Assembly: GCA_947577185.1 (NCBI GenBank)
Contig: CANPUE010000004.1
Location: 1-64,000, forward strand
From: an uncultured Lachnospiraceae bacterium
Lineage (GTDB): Bacteria > Bacillota > Clostridia > Lachnospirales > Lachnospiraceae
DNA length: 64,000 nt
Reading direction: 5' to 3'
Of the stretch, positions 35,118-45,738 are shown in pieces; position 1 is the stretch's first letter; each line of letters begins with the position of its first letter. A model generated the notes under the pieces. It made no database searches. It saw only the letters and a list, made by a program, of their open reading frames with translations, and was not told where the DNA came from. The translations under genes and the position numbers were made by a program.

Positions 35118-35876
35118 ATGGAGAACCTGAATCAATATAAATCATCGGCGCAGCTGAAGGCGCTTGCCAAGGAGCATCTGTTTGGCAAATACGGCACAGT
35201 CATCGGCGCATCCGTTACAGTTTCCATATTGACCGGATTTATCACACTATCCTGTACCGGTTTCATAAATGTGGCAACCTGGACCGGCGTCATTGTGCAC
35301 TTTCTGATCTCATTCGTCCTCTCTGTGCTGACAGGGGTATTTCATTCGGGAATCAATTATATGTACTTGAAGGTCTCCTGCGGCAGACCGGTGACGGTAA
35401 GCGATATCTTTTATGGTTTTAAGCTGTACCCTGAAAAAGCGCTGCAGATCCAGTTGTATCTTTCTCTGTGGATGTATCTGAGCATGCTGCCGATGACACT
35501 GCTTTCTCATCTGCTGCTGCTTGCTCCATACAACGCCATGTATATGTTATATTATTCGCTGGCCGCTATTTTATTTGGCGTGGTAACGACAATGGTTTCT
35601 CTGATCTATTCACAGACCTTTTTCTTACTGCATGACTTTCCCGACCGTTCGGTGAAGGAATTGCTCGCCACCAGCAAAAGCCTGATGAAAGGCAGCAAGG
35701 GCAGACTCTTTTATCTCATTGTAAGTTTCCTCCCTCTGATGCTTTTAGGCATGTTATCCTGCGGAATCGCCTATCTGTGGCTGGCACCTTATATGAATAC
35801 AACATCCGCAGAATTTTTTCTTGACCTGATCAAAACGAAACAGCCTCTATCACAGACAAAAGCGCCGGAATCTTAA
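35118..35876 (+). CDS. DUF975-like integral membrane protein
   Basis: A 252-residue protein with about five or six transmembrane helices. The N-terminal LKALAKEHLFGKYGTVIGASV and C-terminal SVKELLATSKSLMKGSKGRLFYLIVSFLP segments are typical of DUF975 proteins of Clostridia. GGCATGAATG-type spacing and ATGGAG start fit translation from 35118. It is the last gene of the plus-strand run that begins with the Asn-rich protein and overlaps the end of convergent prfB by four bases. No function is known. Confidence 0.78.
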   Translation: MENLNQYKSSAQLKALAKEHLFGKYGTVIGASVTVSILTGFITLSCTGFINVATWTGVIVHFLISFVLSVLTGVFHSGINYMYLKVSCGRPVTVSDIFYGFKLYPEKALQIQLYLSLWMYLSMLPMTLLSHLLLLAPYNAMYMLYYSLAAILFGVVTTMVSLIYSQTFFLLHDFPDRSVKELLATSKSLMKGSKGRLFYLIVSFLPLMLLGMLSCGIAYLWLAPYMNTTSAEFFLDLIKTKQPLSQTKAPES

Positions 35877-36983
35877 TTTCCGACGCTTTTCCATTTCAGA
35901 TAAGCATTGATAAACGGGTCCAGCGCCCCATCCATCACCGCATCTACATTCCCGGACTCTTCACTGGTCCTGTGGTCTTTTACCATCGTGTAGGGCTGCA
36001 TGACGTAGGAACGGATCTGGTTCCCCCAGCCGATCTCTTTGACATCACCACGGATATCGGAGAGTTTCTCGGCATTTTCTTCCTGTTTCAGCATATAAAG
36101 CTTTGCCTTTAACATCTGCATTGCCTTATCCTTATTCATGTGCTGGCTGCGCTCATTCTGGCAGGTCACAACGATGCCGGTCGGGAAATGCGTAATGCGG
36201 ATCGCAGAGGATGTCTTATTGATATGCTGCCCTCCGGCGCCGCTGCTCCTGTAGGTGTCTACCCGGATATCCTCATCCCTGATCTCCACATCCAGATCTT
36301 CTTCAATATCCGGCATAACATCCAGCGATACGAAAGAGGTCTGTCTCTTCCCCTGTGCATTAAAGGGCGAGATACGGACAAGCCTGTGCACGCCTTTCTC
36401 GGATTTCAGATAACCATAGGCATTTTCGCCGTTGATCTGGAACGTCACGGACTTGATACCTGCTTCATCGCCGTCCAGATAATCCAGCACTTCAATCGAA
36501 AAGCCTTTCCGCTCAGCCCATCGCGTATACATACGGTACAGCATGCTGCACCAGTCACAGCTCTCCGTACCGCCCGCGCCTGCATTCAGACGCAGAATCG
36601 CATTGCTCCTGTCATATTCTCCCGAAAGCAGCGTGCTGATCCGGATCGCCTCAAAACCTGTCTTGAAAGCTTCCAGCTCTTCGCTGATATCGGGAATGAT
36701 CGCGGGATCATTGTCCTCATAGCCCAGTTCGATCAGCGTCATGATATCCTCATACTGCTGTCCGAGGTCTTTCATCGTGTCAACGATATCTTTGAGGTTT
36801 TTCACTTCCCGCATTTTCTGATTGGACTTCTCAGGGTCATCCCAGAATCCCGGCGCCTGCATCTCCATCTCCAGTTCTTCGATTCGCTTCTCCTTATTAG
36901 CTAAGTCAAAGTGAATCCCTCACTTCCGCTAATGGACTTTCATAACTTTGAAGTTCAGACTTCATATTATCTAACTCGACCAC
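35873..36983 (-). CDS. prfB: Peptide chain release factor 2, with programmed +1 frameshift
   Basis: Terminates translation at UGA and UAA. The body (from MEMQAPGFWDD) shows the stop-recognition tripeptide region ISPFNAQGKRQTSF, the catalytic GGQ in SSGAGGQHINKTSSAIRITH, and the C-terminal region KDHRTSEESGNVDAVMDG. The true gene starts upstream: GTG at 36983 opens a 25-codon frame VVELDNMKSELQSYESPLAE that reaches CTT TGA C at 36911-36905. A +1 shift there joins the long frame, giving a 369-residue protein of normal size. RBS AAGGTG precedes the GTG. An annotation that starts at 36868 loses the N-terminus. Confidence 0.95.
36905..36920 (-). promoter_or_regulatory. prfB programmed frameshift signal
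   Basis: Minus strand AGGGATTCACTTTGAC: the internal Shine-Dalgarno-like AGGGA, the slippery CTT and the in-frame stop TGA followed by C, the standard RF2 autoregulatory arrangement. When RF2 is scarce ribosomes pause at the stop and shift +1. Confidence 0.92.
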
Positions 36984-37051
36984 AACGTCACCTTCTTTCT
37001 ATATTTTTATTTCTATGATCAGCGCCCGGCAGAATCACCGCGGGTGATTTA

Positions 37052-39616
37052 TTAGCGTCGGCCGCAGCACTGCTTGTATTTCTTTCCGGAACCGCACGGA
37101 CACGGGTCATTCGGATAGACCTTGGCTTCCACACGTTTCACGGGACCTTTCGGTGCGGAATCATCTTTGTTTGTTCCCGTCACCTTTGCCACCTGTTCTC
37201 TTTCCACTTTCTGTTCAATCCGGACATGGAACAGCAGACGCACTGTCTCTTCTTTGATGTTCTGTGTCATCTCGTCAAACATCTCATACCCGTTCATCTT
37301 GTATTCCACAAGCGGGTCTCTCTGTCCGTATGCCTGTAAGCCGACGCCCTGTCGAAGCTGATCCATGTCATCAATGTGATCCATCCACTTTCTGTCGATC
37401 ACCTTTAATAAAATAACACGTTCGATCTCACGGATCGCTTCCGGTTCCGGAAATTCCGCTTCTTTTGCTTCATACAGCTTGACTGCTTCCTCCTTCAGCT
37501 GTTGTTTCAGGCTGTTCTTTTTGGGCTTCAGGACCCGTTCAGCCGTGACCGCCTGCAGGGGAATCGTCGGCAGAAGCAGTGTATTGAGTTCGTTATAATC
37601 CCATTCTGCGGAATCACTGTCGTCACCGATGCAGATGTCGATACAGTTCTCCACGATATCTGTGATCATCTTATAGATCGCATCCCGCATGCTTTCTCCA
37701 TTCAGCACGCGCCGGCGCTCTTCATAGATGATCTCTCTCTGCTCGTTCATTACCTGATCGTATTCAAGCAGGTTCTTTCTGATTCCGAAGTTATTGCTCT
37801 CGATCTTCTTCTGTGCGGTTTCTATCGCCCTTGTCAGCGCTTTGTGCTCAATCTCCTGCCCTTCCGGTATGCCGAGCGCATTGAACATAGAGATCATCCG
37901 CTCGGATCCGAACAGTCTCATCAGATCGTCTTCGAGAGAGATGTAGAATTTGGATTCACCCATGTCCCCCTGCCGTCCGGAACGTCCACGCAGCTGGTTA
38001 TCGATACGCCTCGACTCATGCCGCTCGGTTCCGATGATCTTTAAACCGCCGGCCGCTCTGGCCTCCTCGTCAAGCTTGATATCCGTACCACGGCCCGCCA
38101 TGTTGGTCGCGATCGTAACCGCACCGTGAATACCGGCGTCCGCGACAATCTCCGCCTCCAGTTCGTGGAATTTAGCGTTTAATACTTTGTGCTCGACGCC
38201 TCTTTTTTTCAAAAGGGCGCTCAGTTCTTCCGACGCTTCGATCGTGATCGTGCCGACCAGCACAGGTTGTCCTTTTGCATGTGCCTCCAGAATCGAATCT
38301 ATGATCGCACTTAGTTTTTCCTTTCGCGTCTTATATACGGCATCCTGTCTGTCCATTCTGGCGATCGGCCTGTTTGTCGGGATCTCCACGACATCCATAC
38401 CATAGATATCACGAAATTCCTTTTCTTCCGTCAGCGCCGTACCGGTCATTCCCGCTTTTTTCTCAAATTTATTAAAGAAATTCTGAAAGGTGATCGTCGC
38501 TAATGTCTTGCTCTCTCTTTTGACCTTCACATGCTCTTTGGCTTCGATCGCCTGATGCAGGCCGTCCGAATAACGGCGGCCGGGCATGATACGTCCGGTA
38601 AATTCATCTACAATCAGCACCTGATCGTCTTTTACCACATAGTCCTGATCGCGGAACATCAGATTGTGTGCCCGCAGCGCCAGGATGATATTGTGCTGGA
38701 TCTCCAGATTTTCCGGATCTGCCAGGTTTTCGATCTGGAAAAAGCGTTCCACTTTGGCGATCCCCTGTAACGTCAGATTTACAACCTTGTCCTTTTCATT
38801 GACGATAAAGTCCCCGGTCTCTTCCCGCTCGATTCCCATGATCGCGTCCATCTTGGACAGCGCTTCCATATCCTCACCGCGGGTAAGCTGTCTGGCCAGA
38901 ATGTCACAGGCTTCATACAGTTTTGTGGATTTGCCGCTCTGACCCGAAATGATGAGCGGCGTTCTCGCCTCATCAATGAGAACGGAATCGACCTCATCAA
39001 TGATCGCATAGTGCAGGTCTCGGAGCACCAGCTGCTCCTTATAGATAACCATATTGTCACGCAGATAATCAAATCCGAGTTCATTGTTCGTCACATAAGT
39101 GATATCACATTTGTAGGCTTCCCGGCGTTCTTCGGATTTCATGCTGTTAAGCACAACGCCGACCGACAAGCCCAGAAATTCGTGAACCTGTCCCATCCAT
39201 TCCGCATCACGCTTCGCCAGATAGTCGTTGACCGTGACAACATGCACGCCTTTGCCTTCCAGCGCATTTAAATAGGCAGGCAAGAGACACGTCTGCGTCT
39301 TACCTTCACCGGTCTTCATCTCCGCGATACGCCCCTGATGAAGAATAATGCCGCCGATCAGCTGAACACGATAATGTTCTGTCTTGAGAATACGCCTCGC
39401 CGCTTCCCGTACCACTGCATAGGCTTCCGGAAGCAGGTCATCCAATGTTTCTCCCTCTTCCAGTCTTTTCTTAAATTCCTTCGTCCTGTCTTTTAACTGC
39501 TCGTCATTAAGAGCCATCATAGAATCACGGAGGGATTCGATTTTATTCACCAAAGCGTCGATCCGTCTGATCTCTCTCTCACTATGTGTACCAAAAATTT
39601 TCTGTACTACGCTCAT
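37052..39616 (-). CDS. secA: Preprotein translocase ATPase SecA
   Basis: Motor that drives secretory proteins through SecYEG. The 854-residue protein has Walker A KTGEGKTQ (about residue 100), the DEAD-like [21 protein letters not shown], the conserved [13 protein letters not shown] and [11 protein letters not shown] motifs, and a C-terminal zinc tail [18 protein letters not shown] chose the ATG at 39616 ([15 protein letters not shown]), which matches the family N-terminus; the ATG at 39628 has GGGAG too close. A short hairpin AATCACC-gcg-GGTGATT lies just after the stop codon. Upstream 39617-39782 shows no gene. Confidence 0.96.
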   Translation of the reverse strand: MSVVQKIFGTHSEREIRRIDALVNKIESLRDSMMALNDEQLKDRTKEFKKRLEEGETLDDLLPEAYAVVREAARRILKTEHYRVQLIGGIILHQGRIAEMKTGEGKTQTCLLPAYLNALEGKGVHVVTVNDYLAKRDAEWMGQVHEFLGLSVGVVLNSMKSEERREAYKCDITYVTNNELGFDYLRDNMVIYKEQLVLRDLHYAIIDEVDSVLIDEARTPLIISGQSGKSTKLYEACDILARQLTRGEDMEALSKMDAIMGIEREETGDFIVNEKDKVVNLTLQGIAKVERFFQIENLADPENLEIQHNIILALRAHNLMFRDQDYVVKDDQVLIVDEFTGRIMPGRRYSDGLHQAIEAKEHVKVKRESKTLATITFQNFFNKFEKKAGMTGTALTEEKEFRDIYGMDVVEIPTNRPIARMDRQDAVYKTRKEKLSAIIDSILEAHAKGQPVLVGTITIEASEELSALLKKRGVEHKVLNAKFHELEAEIVADAGIHGAVTIATNMAGRGTDIKLDEEARAAGGLKIIGTERHESRRIDNQLRGRSGRQGDMGESKFYISLEDDLMRLFGSERMISMFNALGIPEGQEIEHKALTRAIETAQKKIESNNFGIRKNLLEYDQVMNEQREIIYEERRRVLNGESMRDAIYKMITDIVENCIDICIGDDSDSAEWDYNELNTLLLPTIPLQAVTAERVLKPKKNSLKQQLKEEAVKLYEAKEAEFPEPEAIREIERVILLKVIDRKWMDHIDDMDQLRQGVGLQAYGQRDPLVEYKMNGYEMFDEMTQNIKEETVRLLFHVRIEQKVEREQVAKVTGTNKDDSAPKGPVKRVEAKVYPNDPCPCGSGKKYKQCCGRR

Positions 39617-39782
39617 TTTTATAACCATGCTCCCATCTGCACATAAAGGTGCGCACCATATAACATAGTATTGTAACAGATTTGGAGTATAAATTCAACT
39701 GTTCCTGTATTTCTGCTCATATTCTGCCGCATATTCTTCTTCACGCTCTGCCAGTCGGCACCATACCCCGCGCCGTCATCTC

Positions 39783-42314
39783 TCACTCCATAGCAGCCAC
39801 CCAGTCTATCTCATCTGCCCCGCACGGCGTGAAGTTTTCCATGTGCCCGGTAATAACCTGTACTTCACCGACAGCGGCGGCCAGATCTTCATAGACTTTT
39901 TGCATCTCCTCATTGCCCTCTACATAATTCATTTCCCGCGGCAGTTCAAAAATAAGCGCATATTCATGTCCGTCCCGCTCATAGAGTCCATATGCCCTGT
40001 CAATCGTCTCCCCGAACATCTGGTAAGGCGAGTCGGGTGAAAACCCGTAGTAGTCCTTATCAATGTAGTGCATATAGAACAATACGCCGCCGACACCTGC
40101 CTGTGCATTGCTCTCCTCACACACCACCAGCGTATCACCGTTATTGCCCGTGCCAGACGCATAGGCGATTTCGAGCACAATATGATCGGTCCACTCCTGC
40201 GGCAGTATGATCTGCAGGCCATTGGCAAAATACAGCGTATTGCTGACAGAAAAATCAGTTTCCGGCGCCAGGTTCCAGAAGCTTTCGCGTACCGGACGGC
40301 TCTGCCAGGGCTGCACATCACCTGCCGTTCCCGTCACGGTGAAGGTATCGATAATCACAGGCAGGCGGGCGCCGGCACCCTCAGTTGCTTCCTCAGGGTA
40401 GGCGTAAAATACTGCCCATACATCCCCTTCGTTTTCGATCAGGCGTACTCTTGAAATACGATCCCCCTGCTGCGCTGTCATTTCCAGTTTTCCCTCGATC
40501 TGATCGTCAACACGCATGCCATAAGAAGCGGCCAGGTCAGCCTGCACCTGCTCCAGACTCTGGCTCTCAAACTGTTCTACACGAAACAGAATCTGCTCGT
40601 TAAAGAGATATGACCACGAGTCAGGCGCATACAGGCTCCAGTCATCAGGCACATAAATCGAATAGCCGCCTCCCACAAAGAGGGTCGCCAGTTCTTCCTC
40701 AATCTCTCCTTCCATACTGTAAGATAGCATTCGAAAATCCGCACCGGCGTCCGGATTTCCTTCCCCCTGTACAGGCATTCCCATCTCCTGCAGCTGTTGT
40801 TCCAGATCCTGATTGAACGTCTCATTCCCCGGCAGACAGTCGTTTTCCATCAGCCAGGCGACAAAAGAAAGCGTGTCTCCCTCGTGTCTGAAAATTAAAA
40901 ACCTGCTGTTCGCATAGTCTGGCGTCACCCATCCCTCTTCATTGATGGACATGCCGCCTGAAAGCACTACATTTTCCGGTGAACCAGCCAGAAATTTATG
41001 ATTGAGCTGATAAACCTGTAACGCCATCCCGTGAAAATCCTCATAGGTATAGCACTGAGACAGAGATTCAATCTGCCAGTCCCAGTAGTCCGCCTCCGTT
41101 TCATCCGCCTGTGCGTCAGCAAACCATTCTGCGACAAGTTCCTCAGCCTTGTATAACACCTCAGGCGGCACATCGACATTATCCGACACGATACCTGACA
41201 CCATGGGTCTGATGTCCGTATCCCCGGCTTCCTCTCCATCTCCTCCGACAGAGCAGCCTACAAGCACACTCAGGATCACTGTCAGCACAGCCGCCCCGAA
41301 TAAGATGACAACGCCGTTTTTCCCTTTTGTCTTGCGCAGAATGTTGCGGAACCGTTTCTGCATAATCTGTTTTCCCCCGTAAAACTGCGTCGTCAGGGCA
41401 CTTCTTCCTCTGGATCTTTTGTGCAGCATGGACAACAGAGTCTCCGTATATGCCTTCCTGTCTGCATAATCAGTTCCCTGCATGACTCTTTCATCGCAGG
41501 ACAATTCCATATCCAAAACGGCCTCTTTATGCATGATCCAGATGATTGGATTAAACCAGTGAACTGCATTCGCCGCCACAAAGAGCAGTTTCCACCAGAC
41601 ATCATGCCGCTGCAAATGCACCAGTTCATGTTTTAGTATGAAATACAGTTCTTCCGGTCTGTATGCCGGCTCTGGCATCACCAGTACCGGCCGGATCAGT
41701 CCCATGATCATAGGGCTTGCCGCTTCCCTGCATTCCACAATACGTACTTTACTCCTGATTCGCAGCTCATGCCGCAAAGAAACGGTCTGCTGCAGAAGAA
41801 AGCGGTCCTCCACAGGTGTTCCCTTTCTCAGGATCCGTCTTTTGAAATGCAGATATCCTCCGATATGTACGACGAGTAAAATGCCCGCACCCAAAAGCCA
41901 GATTCCTTCTATTACCATGAGCGGGGTAAGCTTCCCCGGCATCTCCCCTGACGGTAGTGTAATCGGTTTCGCAGCCTGTCCGGGTATTTCCAGCACGAAC
42001 CTCATTCCGGCTGTTTCCGCCTGTTCCTGTCCGGAACCATCTGTATCGTCCGGCCGTTTCTGTTCTGCCTCCCACCCGGTCTCCACAGCTGTCTCCGCGT
42101 TCTTTCCCACCATGTACCGCACATCTTCCGCATCAAAAGGAATGACCAGACGCAGCGCCAAAAAGATCCAGATCAGGTATTTCCACTTCACCGCATATCT
42201 TTTATGAAAAAGCGGTGCACAAATGAGCAGGATCCCGATGATAACGCTTACGGCCACGGAAACGCCCATAACAGAGAGAAACATTCTCTCTATCATCTGT
42301 CCTGCTGCTGTCAT
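39783..42314 (-). CDS. BlaR1/MecR1-type M56 metallopeptidase sensor
   Basis: An 843-residue membrane protein. Four N-terminal helices with the M56 zinc-peptidase motif HELVHLQRHD (about residues 228-237) are followed by SCDERVMQG, the usual BlaR1 ends of the peptidase domain. A further helix lies near residue 335-352. The C-terminal 480 residues carry extracytoplasmic domains I do not recognise; no penicillin-binding SxxK with matching SxN/KTG motifs was found, so beta-lactam sensing is not supported. It overlaps the BlaI-type gene (ATGA). Ligand binding outside probably activates cleavage of that repressor. Confidence 0.88.
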   Translation of the reverse strand: MTAAGQMIERMFLSVMGVSVAVSVIIGILLICAPLFHKRYAVKWKYLIWIFLALRLVIPFDAEDVRYMVGKNAETAVETGWEAEQKRPDDTDGSGQEQAETAGMRFVLEIPGQAAKPITLPSGEMPGKLTPLMVIEGIWLLGAGILLVVHIGGYLHFKRRILRKGTPVEDRFLLQQTVSLRHELRIRSKVRIVECREAASPMIMGLIRPVLVMPEPAYRPEELYFILKHELVHLQRHDVWWKLLFVAANAVHWFNPIIWIMHKEAVLDMELSCDERVMQGTDYADRKAYTETLLSMLHKRSRGRSALTTQFYGGKQIMQKRFRNILRKTKGKNGVVILFGAAVLTVILSVLVGCSVGGDGEEAGDTDIRPMVSGIVSDNVDVPPEVLYKAEELVAEWFADAQADETEADYWDWQIESLSQCYTYEDFHGMALQVYQLNHKFLAGSPENVVLSGGMSINEEGWVTPDYANSRFLIFRHEGDTLSFVAWLMENDCLPGNETFNQDLEQQLQEMGMPVQGEGNPDAGADFRMLSYSMEGEIEEELATLFVGGGYSIYVPDDWSLYAPDSWSYLFNEQILFRVEQFESQSLEQVQADLAASYGMRVDDQIEGKLEMTAQQGDRISRVRLIENEGDVWAVFYAYPEEATEGAGARLPVIIDTFTVTGTAGDVQPWQSRPVRESFWNLAPETDFSVSNTLYFANGLQIILPQEWTDHIVLEIAYASGTGNNGDTLVVCEESNAQAGVGGVLFYMHYIDKDYYGFSPDSPYQMFGETIDRAYGLYERDGHEYALIFELPREMNYVEGNEEMQKVYEDLAAAVGEVQVITGHMENFTPCGADEIDWVAAME

Positions 42315-42718
42315 TTTCCTCCCTCCTCTTTTTCATTCTCCCTTTCCAGTTCATCCAGATAATCCCTCAGCTGTGAAAGATCTGATTCTTCCAGCATTTT
42401 ATGACTGTAAAGGGAGGCGACCATGTTCTGAATGGAATTGTTATATATCTTTTCAAGAAACTGTTTCCCTGCCCTGGTCTTATAATCCTCCTCTGCTATA
42501 ACAGCAGTATACAGGTTGGTTCCCATAGAACGGTCACAGACGACGAATCCTTTGTCCGCCAGCCTGGAAAGAGACGTCATCAGGGTAGACAGCTGCCACT
42601 TTCTTTTGCCCTGCAACTGTTTTAAGATATAGTTGGACGTCACAGGCGGCCCGTTATCCCACAGGACCTGCATGATTTCCAGTTCCGCCTCCCCCAGTTT
42701 TTTTAACAGATTACACAT
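42311..42718 (-). CDS. BlaI/MecI/CopY-type repressor
   Basis: A 135-residue winged-helix repressor: LGEAELEIMQVLWDNGPPVTSNYILKQL, then WQLSTLMTSLSRLADKGFVVCDR (recognition helix and wing), then a C-terminal dimerisation part with the region cleaved in the family. It is encoded with and before the M56 sensor gene, a standard pair. Its own promoter contains an inverted repeat of the kind this family binds, so autorepression is likely. Confidence 0.92.
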   Translation of the reverse strand: MCNLLKKLGEAELEIMQVLWDNGPPVTSNYILKQLQGKRKWQLSTLMTSLSRLADKGFVVCDRSMGTNLYTAVIAEEDYKTRAGKQFLEKIYNNSIQNMVASLYSHKMLEESDLSQLRDYLDELERENEKEEGGK

Positions 42719-42774
42719 GGTATCTCTCCTCTCTTTAAAATTGCAGTGTTGTTTGTTATGCGATTGTATAATAA

Positions 42775-42803
42775 ATTATACGTATGTATAATCGGATTGT
42801 CAA
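42775..42803 (-). promoter_or_regulatory. Promoter and operator of the BlaI/BlaR1-type pair
   Basis: Minus strand TTGACA (42803-42798), 17-base spacer, TATAAT (42780-42775). The spacer and -10 contain the inverted repeat ATTATAC-GTAT-GTATAAT (42775-42792), which includes the TAC/GTA half-sites of BlaI operators. Repressor binding there would hide the -10. Confidence 0.78.
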
Positions 42804-42864
42804 CGTAATTTTCTGTTTCGGAATGATCTTCCGGAAAAAAAGCGAAACAAATCACATTCTGAAT

Positions 42865-42893
42865 TTGATTTTTTGTGATAGAAGTGATACTAT
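42865..42893 (+). promoter_or_regulatory. Candidate promoter of ptb-buk
   Basis: TTGATT (42865-42870), 17-base spacer, TACTAT (42888-42893). It leaves a leader of about 145 bases before ptb, in which I see no riboswitch-like structure. The divergent repressor promoter lies 60 bases to the left. Confidence 0.5.
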
Positions 42894-43045
42894 TTTTATG
42901 TATCGTTAACGACATTAGAAATTTTTCTTTCGGTCTTGCCAAAGCTTCCATAACATATGGTTTTAACCGGAACCGGAAGCAGAAATTTGTTATGTCGTTT
43001 ACTATAATATCACGTGAAGGTAAATACTTCGAAATGGAGGAGAAA

Positions 43046-43966
43046 ATGAGCAAGAGTTTTGATGATTTATTATCGAAAGTATCCGAGTGCAGCGTCAAAA
43101 AGGTCGCTGTTGCCGTTGCACAGGACAGCGCCGTACTGGAGGCTGTAAAAGCTGCCAAAGAACGCAATATCGCGGAGGCGATCTTAGTTGGTGACGAAGA
43201 CAAGATCAGGGAAGTGGCAGCTTCCGAAAACATGGATCTAAGCGGCTATGAGATCATTGACGAGAAAGACAACTATACTGCAGCTTTAAAAGCAGTGGAA
43301 CTCGTTCATACCGGAAAGGCCGATATGTATATGAAAGGCCTGATCGACACGAAATCTTTCTTAAAGAGCGTACTGGACAAAGAAGTAGGACTGCGTACCG
43401 GACAGACGCTGTCTCATGTCTGCGTATTTGAAATAGAGGGCGTTGACCATCTTTTGTTCTTATCTGACGTAGCTTTCTTAACCTACCCCAGCCTGGAGGA
43501 GAAAGTACATATCATTGAAAATACAGTGAAGGTATGTCATGCATGCGGCATTCCAAATCCCAAGGTTGCTCCCCTTGCGGCTGTGGAAGTTGTCAATCCG
43601 AAAATGCCTGTCACGGTTGAGGCGCAGGAACTCACAAAAATGTGTGAAGAGGGCAAGATCACAGGCTGTGTTGTTGACGGCCCGCTTTCCTTAGACCTCG
43701 CGATCGACCCGGAAGCAGCCAAACACAAAGGGGCTGAGGACAGAAAGATCGTGGGAGATGCAGATGTCCTTCTTTTCCCTGACATCCATGCAGGAAACCT
43801 TGTATACAAGTGTCTCGTGCATACGGCAAAAGTGAAAAACGGCAATATCCTGACCGGAACAAAAGCGCCTGTTATCCTGACTTCCCGTTCCGACGATTTC
43901 GAGACAAAAGTAAACTCCATCGCACTTGGCGCCGTTGTAGCCGAAGCGATGAAGAACCAGTCATAA
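43046..43966 (+). CDS. ptb: Phosphate butyryltransferase
   Basis: Converts butyryl-CoA and phosphate to butyryl-phosphate and CoA. The 306-residue protein belongs to the phosphotransacetylase/phosphotransbutyrylase family (MYMKGLIDTKSFLKSVLDKEVGLRTGQTLSHVCVFE, FLSDVAFLTYPSLEEKVHII, and late HAGNLVYKCLVH). The butyryl rather than acetyl role is inferred from its short length and from buk 83 bases downstream. The start at 43046 has GGAGG five bases upstream; longer frames to 42875 cover the leader. Together with buk it yields butyrate and ATP. Confidence 0.93.
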   Translation: MSKSFDDLLSKVSECSVKKVAVAVAQDSAVLEAVKAAKERNIAEAILVGDEDKIREVAASENMDLSGYEIIDEKDNYTAALKAVELVHTGKADMYMKGLIDTKSFLKSVLDKEVGLRTGQTLSHVCVFEIEGVDHLLFLSDVAFLTYPSLEEKVHIIENTVKVCHACGIPNPKVAPLAAVEVVNPKMPVTVEAQELTKMCEEGKITGCVVDGPLSLDLAIDPEAAKHKGAEDRKIVGDADVLLFPDIHAGNLVYKCLVHTAKVKNGNILTGTKAPVILTSRSDDFETKVNSIALGAVVAEAMKNQS

Positions 43967-44049
43967 CGACTCGCAGGAAGCCCCGCTGCAGGCAGCGGGA
44001 AACAAAACTGTCAATTTAACCATTATCATAAAAGAAAGGCGGCACAGAC

Positions 44050-45117
44050 ATGGCTGTAAAAAGTTTAATTATCAATCCGGGTTCCACTTCTACAAAGATC
44101 GGCGTTTTTGAAGACGAAACTTTATTATTCGAAGAGACACTCAGGCATTCCACGGAAGAGATCGCACAGTACGCTTCTATCGTAGATCAGAAAGATTTCC
44201 GAAAGGATATCATCGTCAATCTGTTAAAAGAAAAAGAGTTTGACATTCACTCCCTGAATATGGTAGTGGGCCGCGGCGGTATGTTAAAACCGATTCCGGG
44301 CGGCACTTATGAAGTAAGCGACGCGCTCCTGGCTGATTTGAAGGTCGGTGTACAGGGACAGCACGCCTCCAATCTGGGCGGTATCCTTGCAAAAGAGATC
44401 GGAGATTCGATCGGCGTTCCTTCTTACATCGTGGATCCCGTCGTTGTAGATGAACTGGAGCCTGTTTCCAGATATTCAGGCGTACCGGAACTTCCCAGAA
44501 CAAGCGTATTCCACGCTCTGAACCAGAAAGCGGTAGCAAAGCGTTACGCGAAGGAAGCCGGAAAAGCTTATGATACCTTAAATCTGGTCGTAGTTCATAT
44601 GGGCGGCGGCGTATCGGTCGGCGCGCACAAACAGGGCCGCGTAGTCGATGTATTCAACGCACTTGACGGTGACGGCGCTTTCTCTCCCGAAAGAGCAGGC
44701 GCAGTACAGAGCGGCGCTTTGATCAAAATGTGTTTCTCCGGCAAATACAGTGAGAAAGAAGTATATAAGAAATTCGTGGGCAATGGCGGTTTCAACGCTT
44801 ACTGCGGCACGAATGATATGCGTGATGTGGAAAAAATGGTACAGGACGGCGATGCCAAAGCCGCCGAAGTACGTGAAGCATTCATCACACAGGTAGCAAA
44901 AGACATCGGCGCCATGGCCTGCGTCCTGAAAGGAAAAGTAGACCAGATCATCGTTACAGGCGGTATCGCTTATGACAAAGTTGTGGTTGCCGGATTAAAA
45001 GAAAGAGCGGAATGGATTGCTCCCATGACGGTATATCCGGGTGAGGATGAGCTGTTAGCGCTCGTTCAGGGCGGTCTGCGCGTATTAAACGGAGAAGAAA
45101 AAGCTATGGTATATTAA
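44050..45117 (+). CDS. buk: Butyrate kinase
   Basis: Transfers phosphate from butyryl-phosphate to ADP, making butyrate and ATP. The ASKHA fold is clear: [18 protein letters not shown] at the start, [39 protein letters not shown], and [11 protein letters not shown] near the C-terminus. The 355 residues match the family. RBS AAAGAAAGGCGG lies before 44050. It follows ptb in the same direction, the standard terminal butyrate route. Confidence 0.95.
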   Translation: MAVKSLIINPGSTSTKIGVFEDETLLFEETLRHSTEEIAQYASIVDQKDFRKDIIVNLLKEKEFDIHSLNMVVGRGGMLKPIPGGTYEVSDALLADLKVGVQGQHASNLGGILAKEIGDSIGVPSYIVDPVVVDELEPVSRYSGVPELPRTSVFHALNQKAVAKRYAKEAGKAYDTLNLVVVHMGGGVSVGAHKQGRVVDVFNALDGDGAFSPERAGAVQSGALIKMCFSGKYSEKEVYKKFVGNGGFNAYCGTNDMRDVEKMVQDGDAKAAEVREAFITQVAKDIGAMACVLKGKVDQIIVTGGIAYDKVVVAGLKERAEWIAPMTVYPGEDELLALVQGGLRVLNGEEKAMVY

Positions 45118-45138
45118 ACCGGCCCGCAGGAGGAAAAC

Positions 45139-45711
45139 ATGCTGCCCACACGTAAAGAAGCCGAAATAATTCTGGAAGAAGCCTGGAAATGTAATCCCGG
45201 ACCATGGAAGGAGCACAGCCTGGTCACTGCACAATGTGCAGAAAAAATTGCTTCAGCCTGTCCTGATCTGGATCCTGAAAAAGCTTATATTCTGGGCCTC
45301 ATGCATGATATCGGCCGCAAATTCGGTACCAGGCACCTTGGCCATGTGTACGACGGCTGGCGCTATATGCTGCGCTCAGGATATGAGGAAGCCGCCAGAG
45401 TATGCCTGACACACTCTTTTTGTGAGGGAACTCTGGATTGTTACATCGGTAATTTTGATATCACAGAGTCGGAAACTGCACAGTTGGATACCGCACTCCG
45501 GGAGACCGTTTTCGATGATTACGACAGGCTGATTCAGCTATGCGACGCCCTTGCGACAGCGCAGGGCCCCGTCAAAATGGAAGAGCGCATGCTGGATGTC
45601 AAACGCAGATATGGTTCTTACCCGCAGTCTAAATGGGATAAAAATCTGGAATTGAAAGCCTGTTTTGAAAAAAAGACCGGGAAAGATATTTATACCCTGA
45701 TTTCGAATTGA
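45139..45711 (+). CDS. HD-domain phosphohydrolase family protein
   Basis: A 190-residue protein with the metal-binding HD motif LGLMHDIGRKFG (about residue 53) preceded by a conserved H (HSLVTAQCAEKIA) and followed by LTHSFCEGTLD. It starts 21 bases after buk with GGAGGA in front, so it may be part of that operon. HD proteins hydrolyse phosphate esters or nucleotides; the substrate here is not readable. Confidence 0.8.
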   Translation: MLPTRKEAEIILEEAWKCNPGPWKEHSLVTAQCAEKIASACPDLDPEKAYILGLMHDIGRKFGTRHLGHVYDGWRYMLRSGYEEAARVCLTHSFCEGTLDCYIGNFDITESETAQLDTALRETVFDDYDRLIQLCDALATAQGPVKMEERMLDVKRRYGSYPQSKWDKNLELKACFEKKTGKDIYTLISN

Positions 45712-45738
45712 CACAATCTTAAAAACCATGTAAAAATA

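Noticed and set aside
37034-37050. AATCACC/GGTGATT stem after secA as terminator
   Set aside because: Stem of seven pairs without a T-run and close to prfB; evidence too weak for a separate feature.
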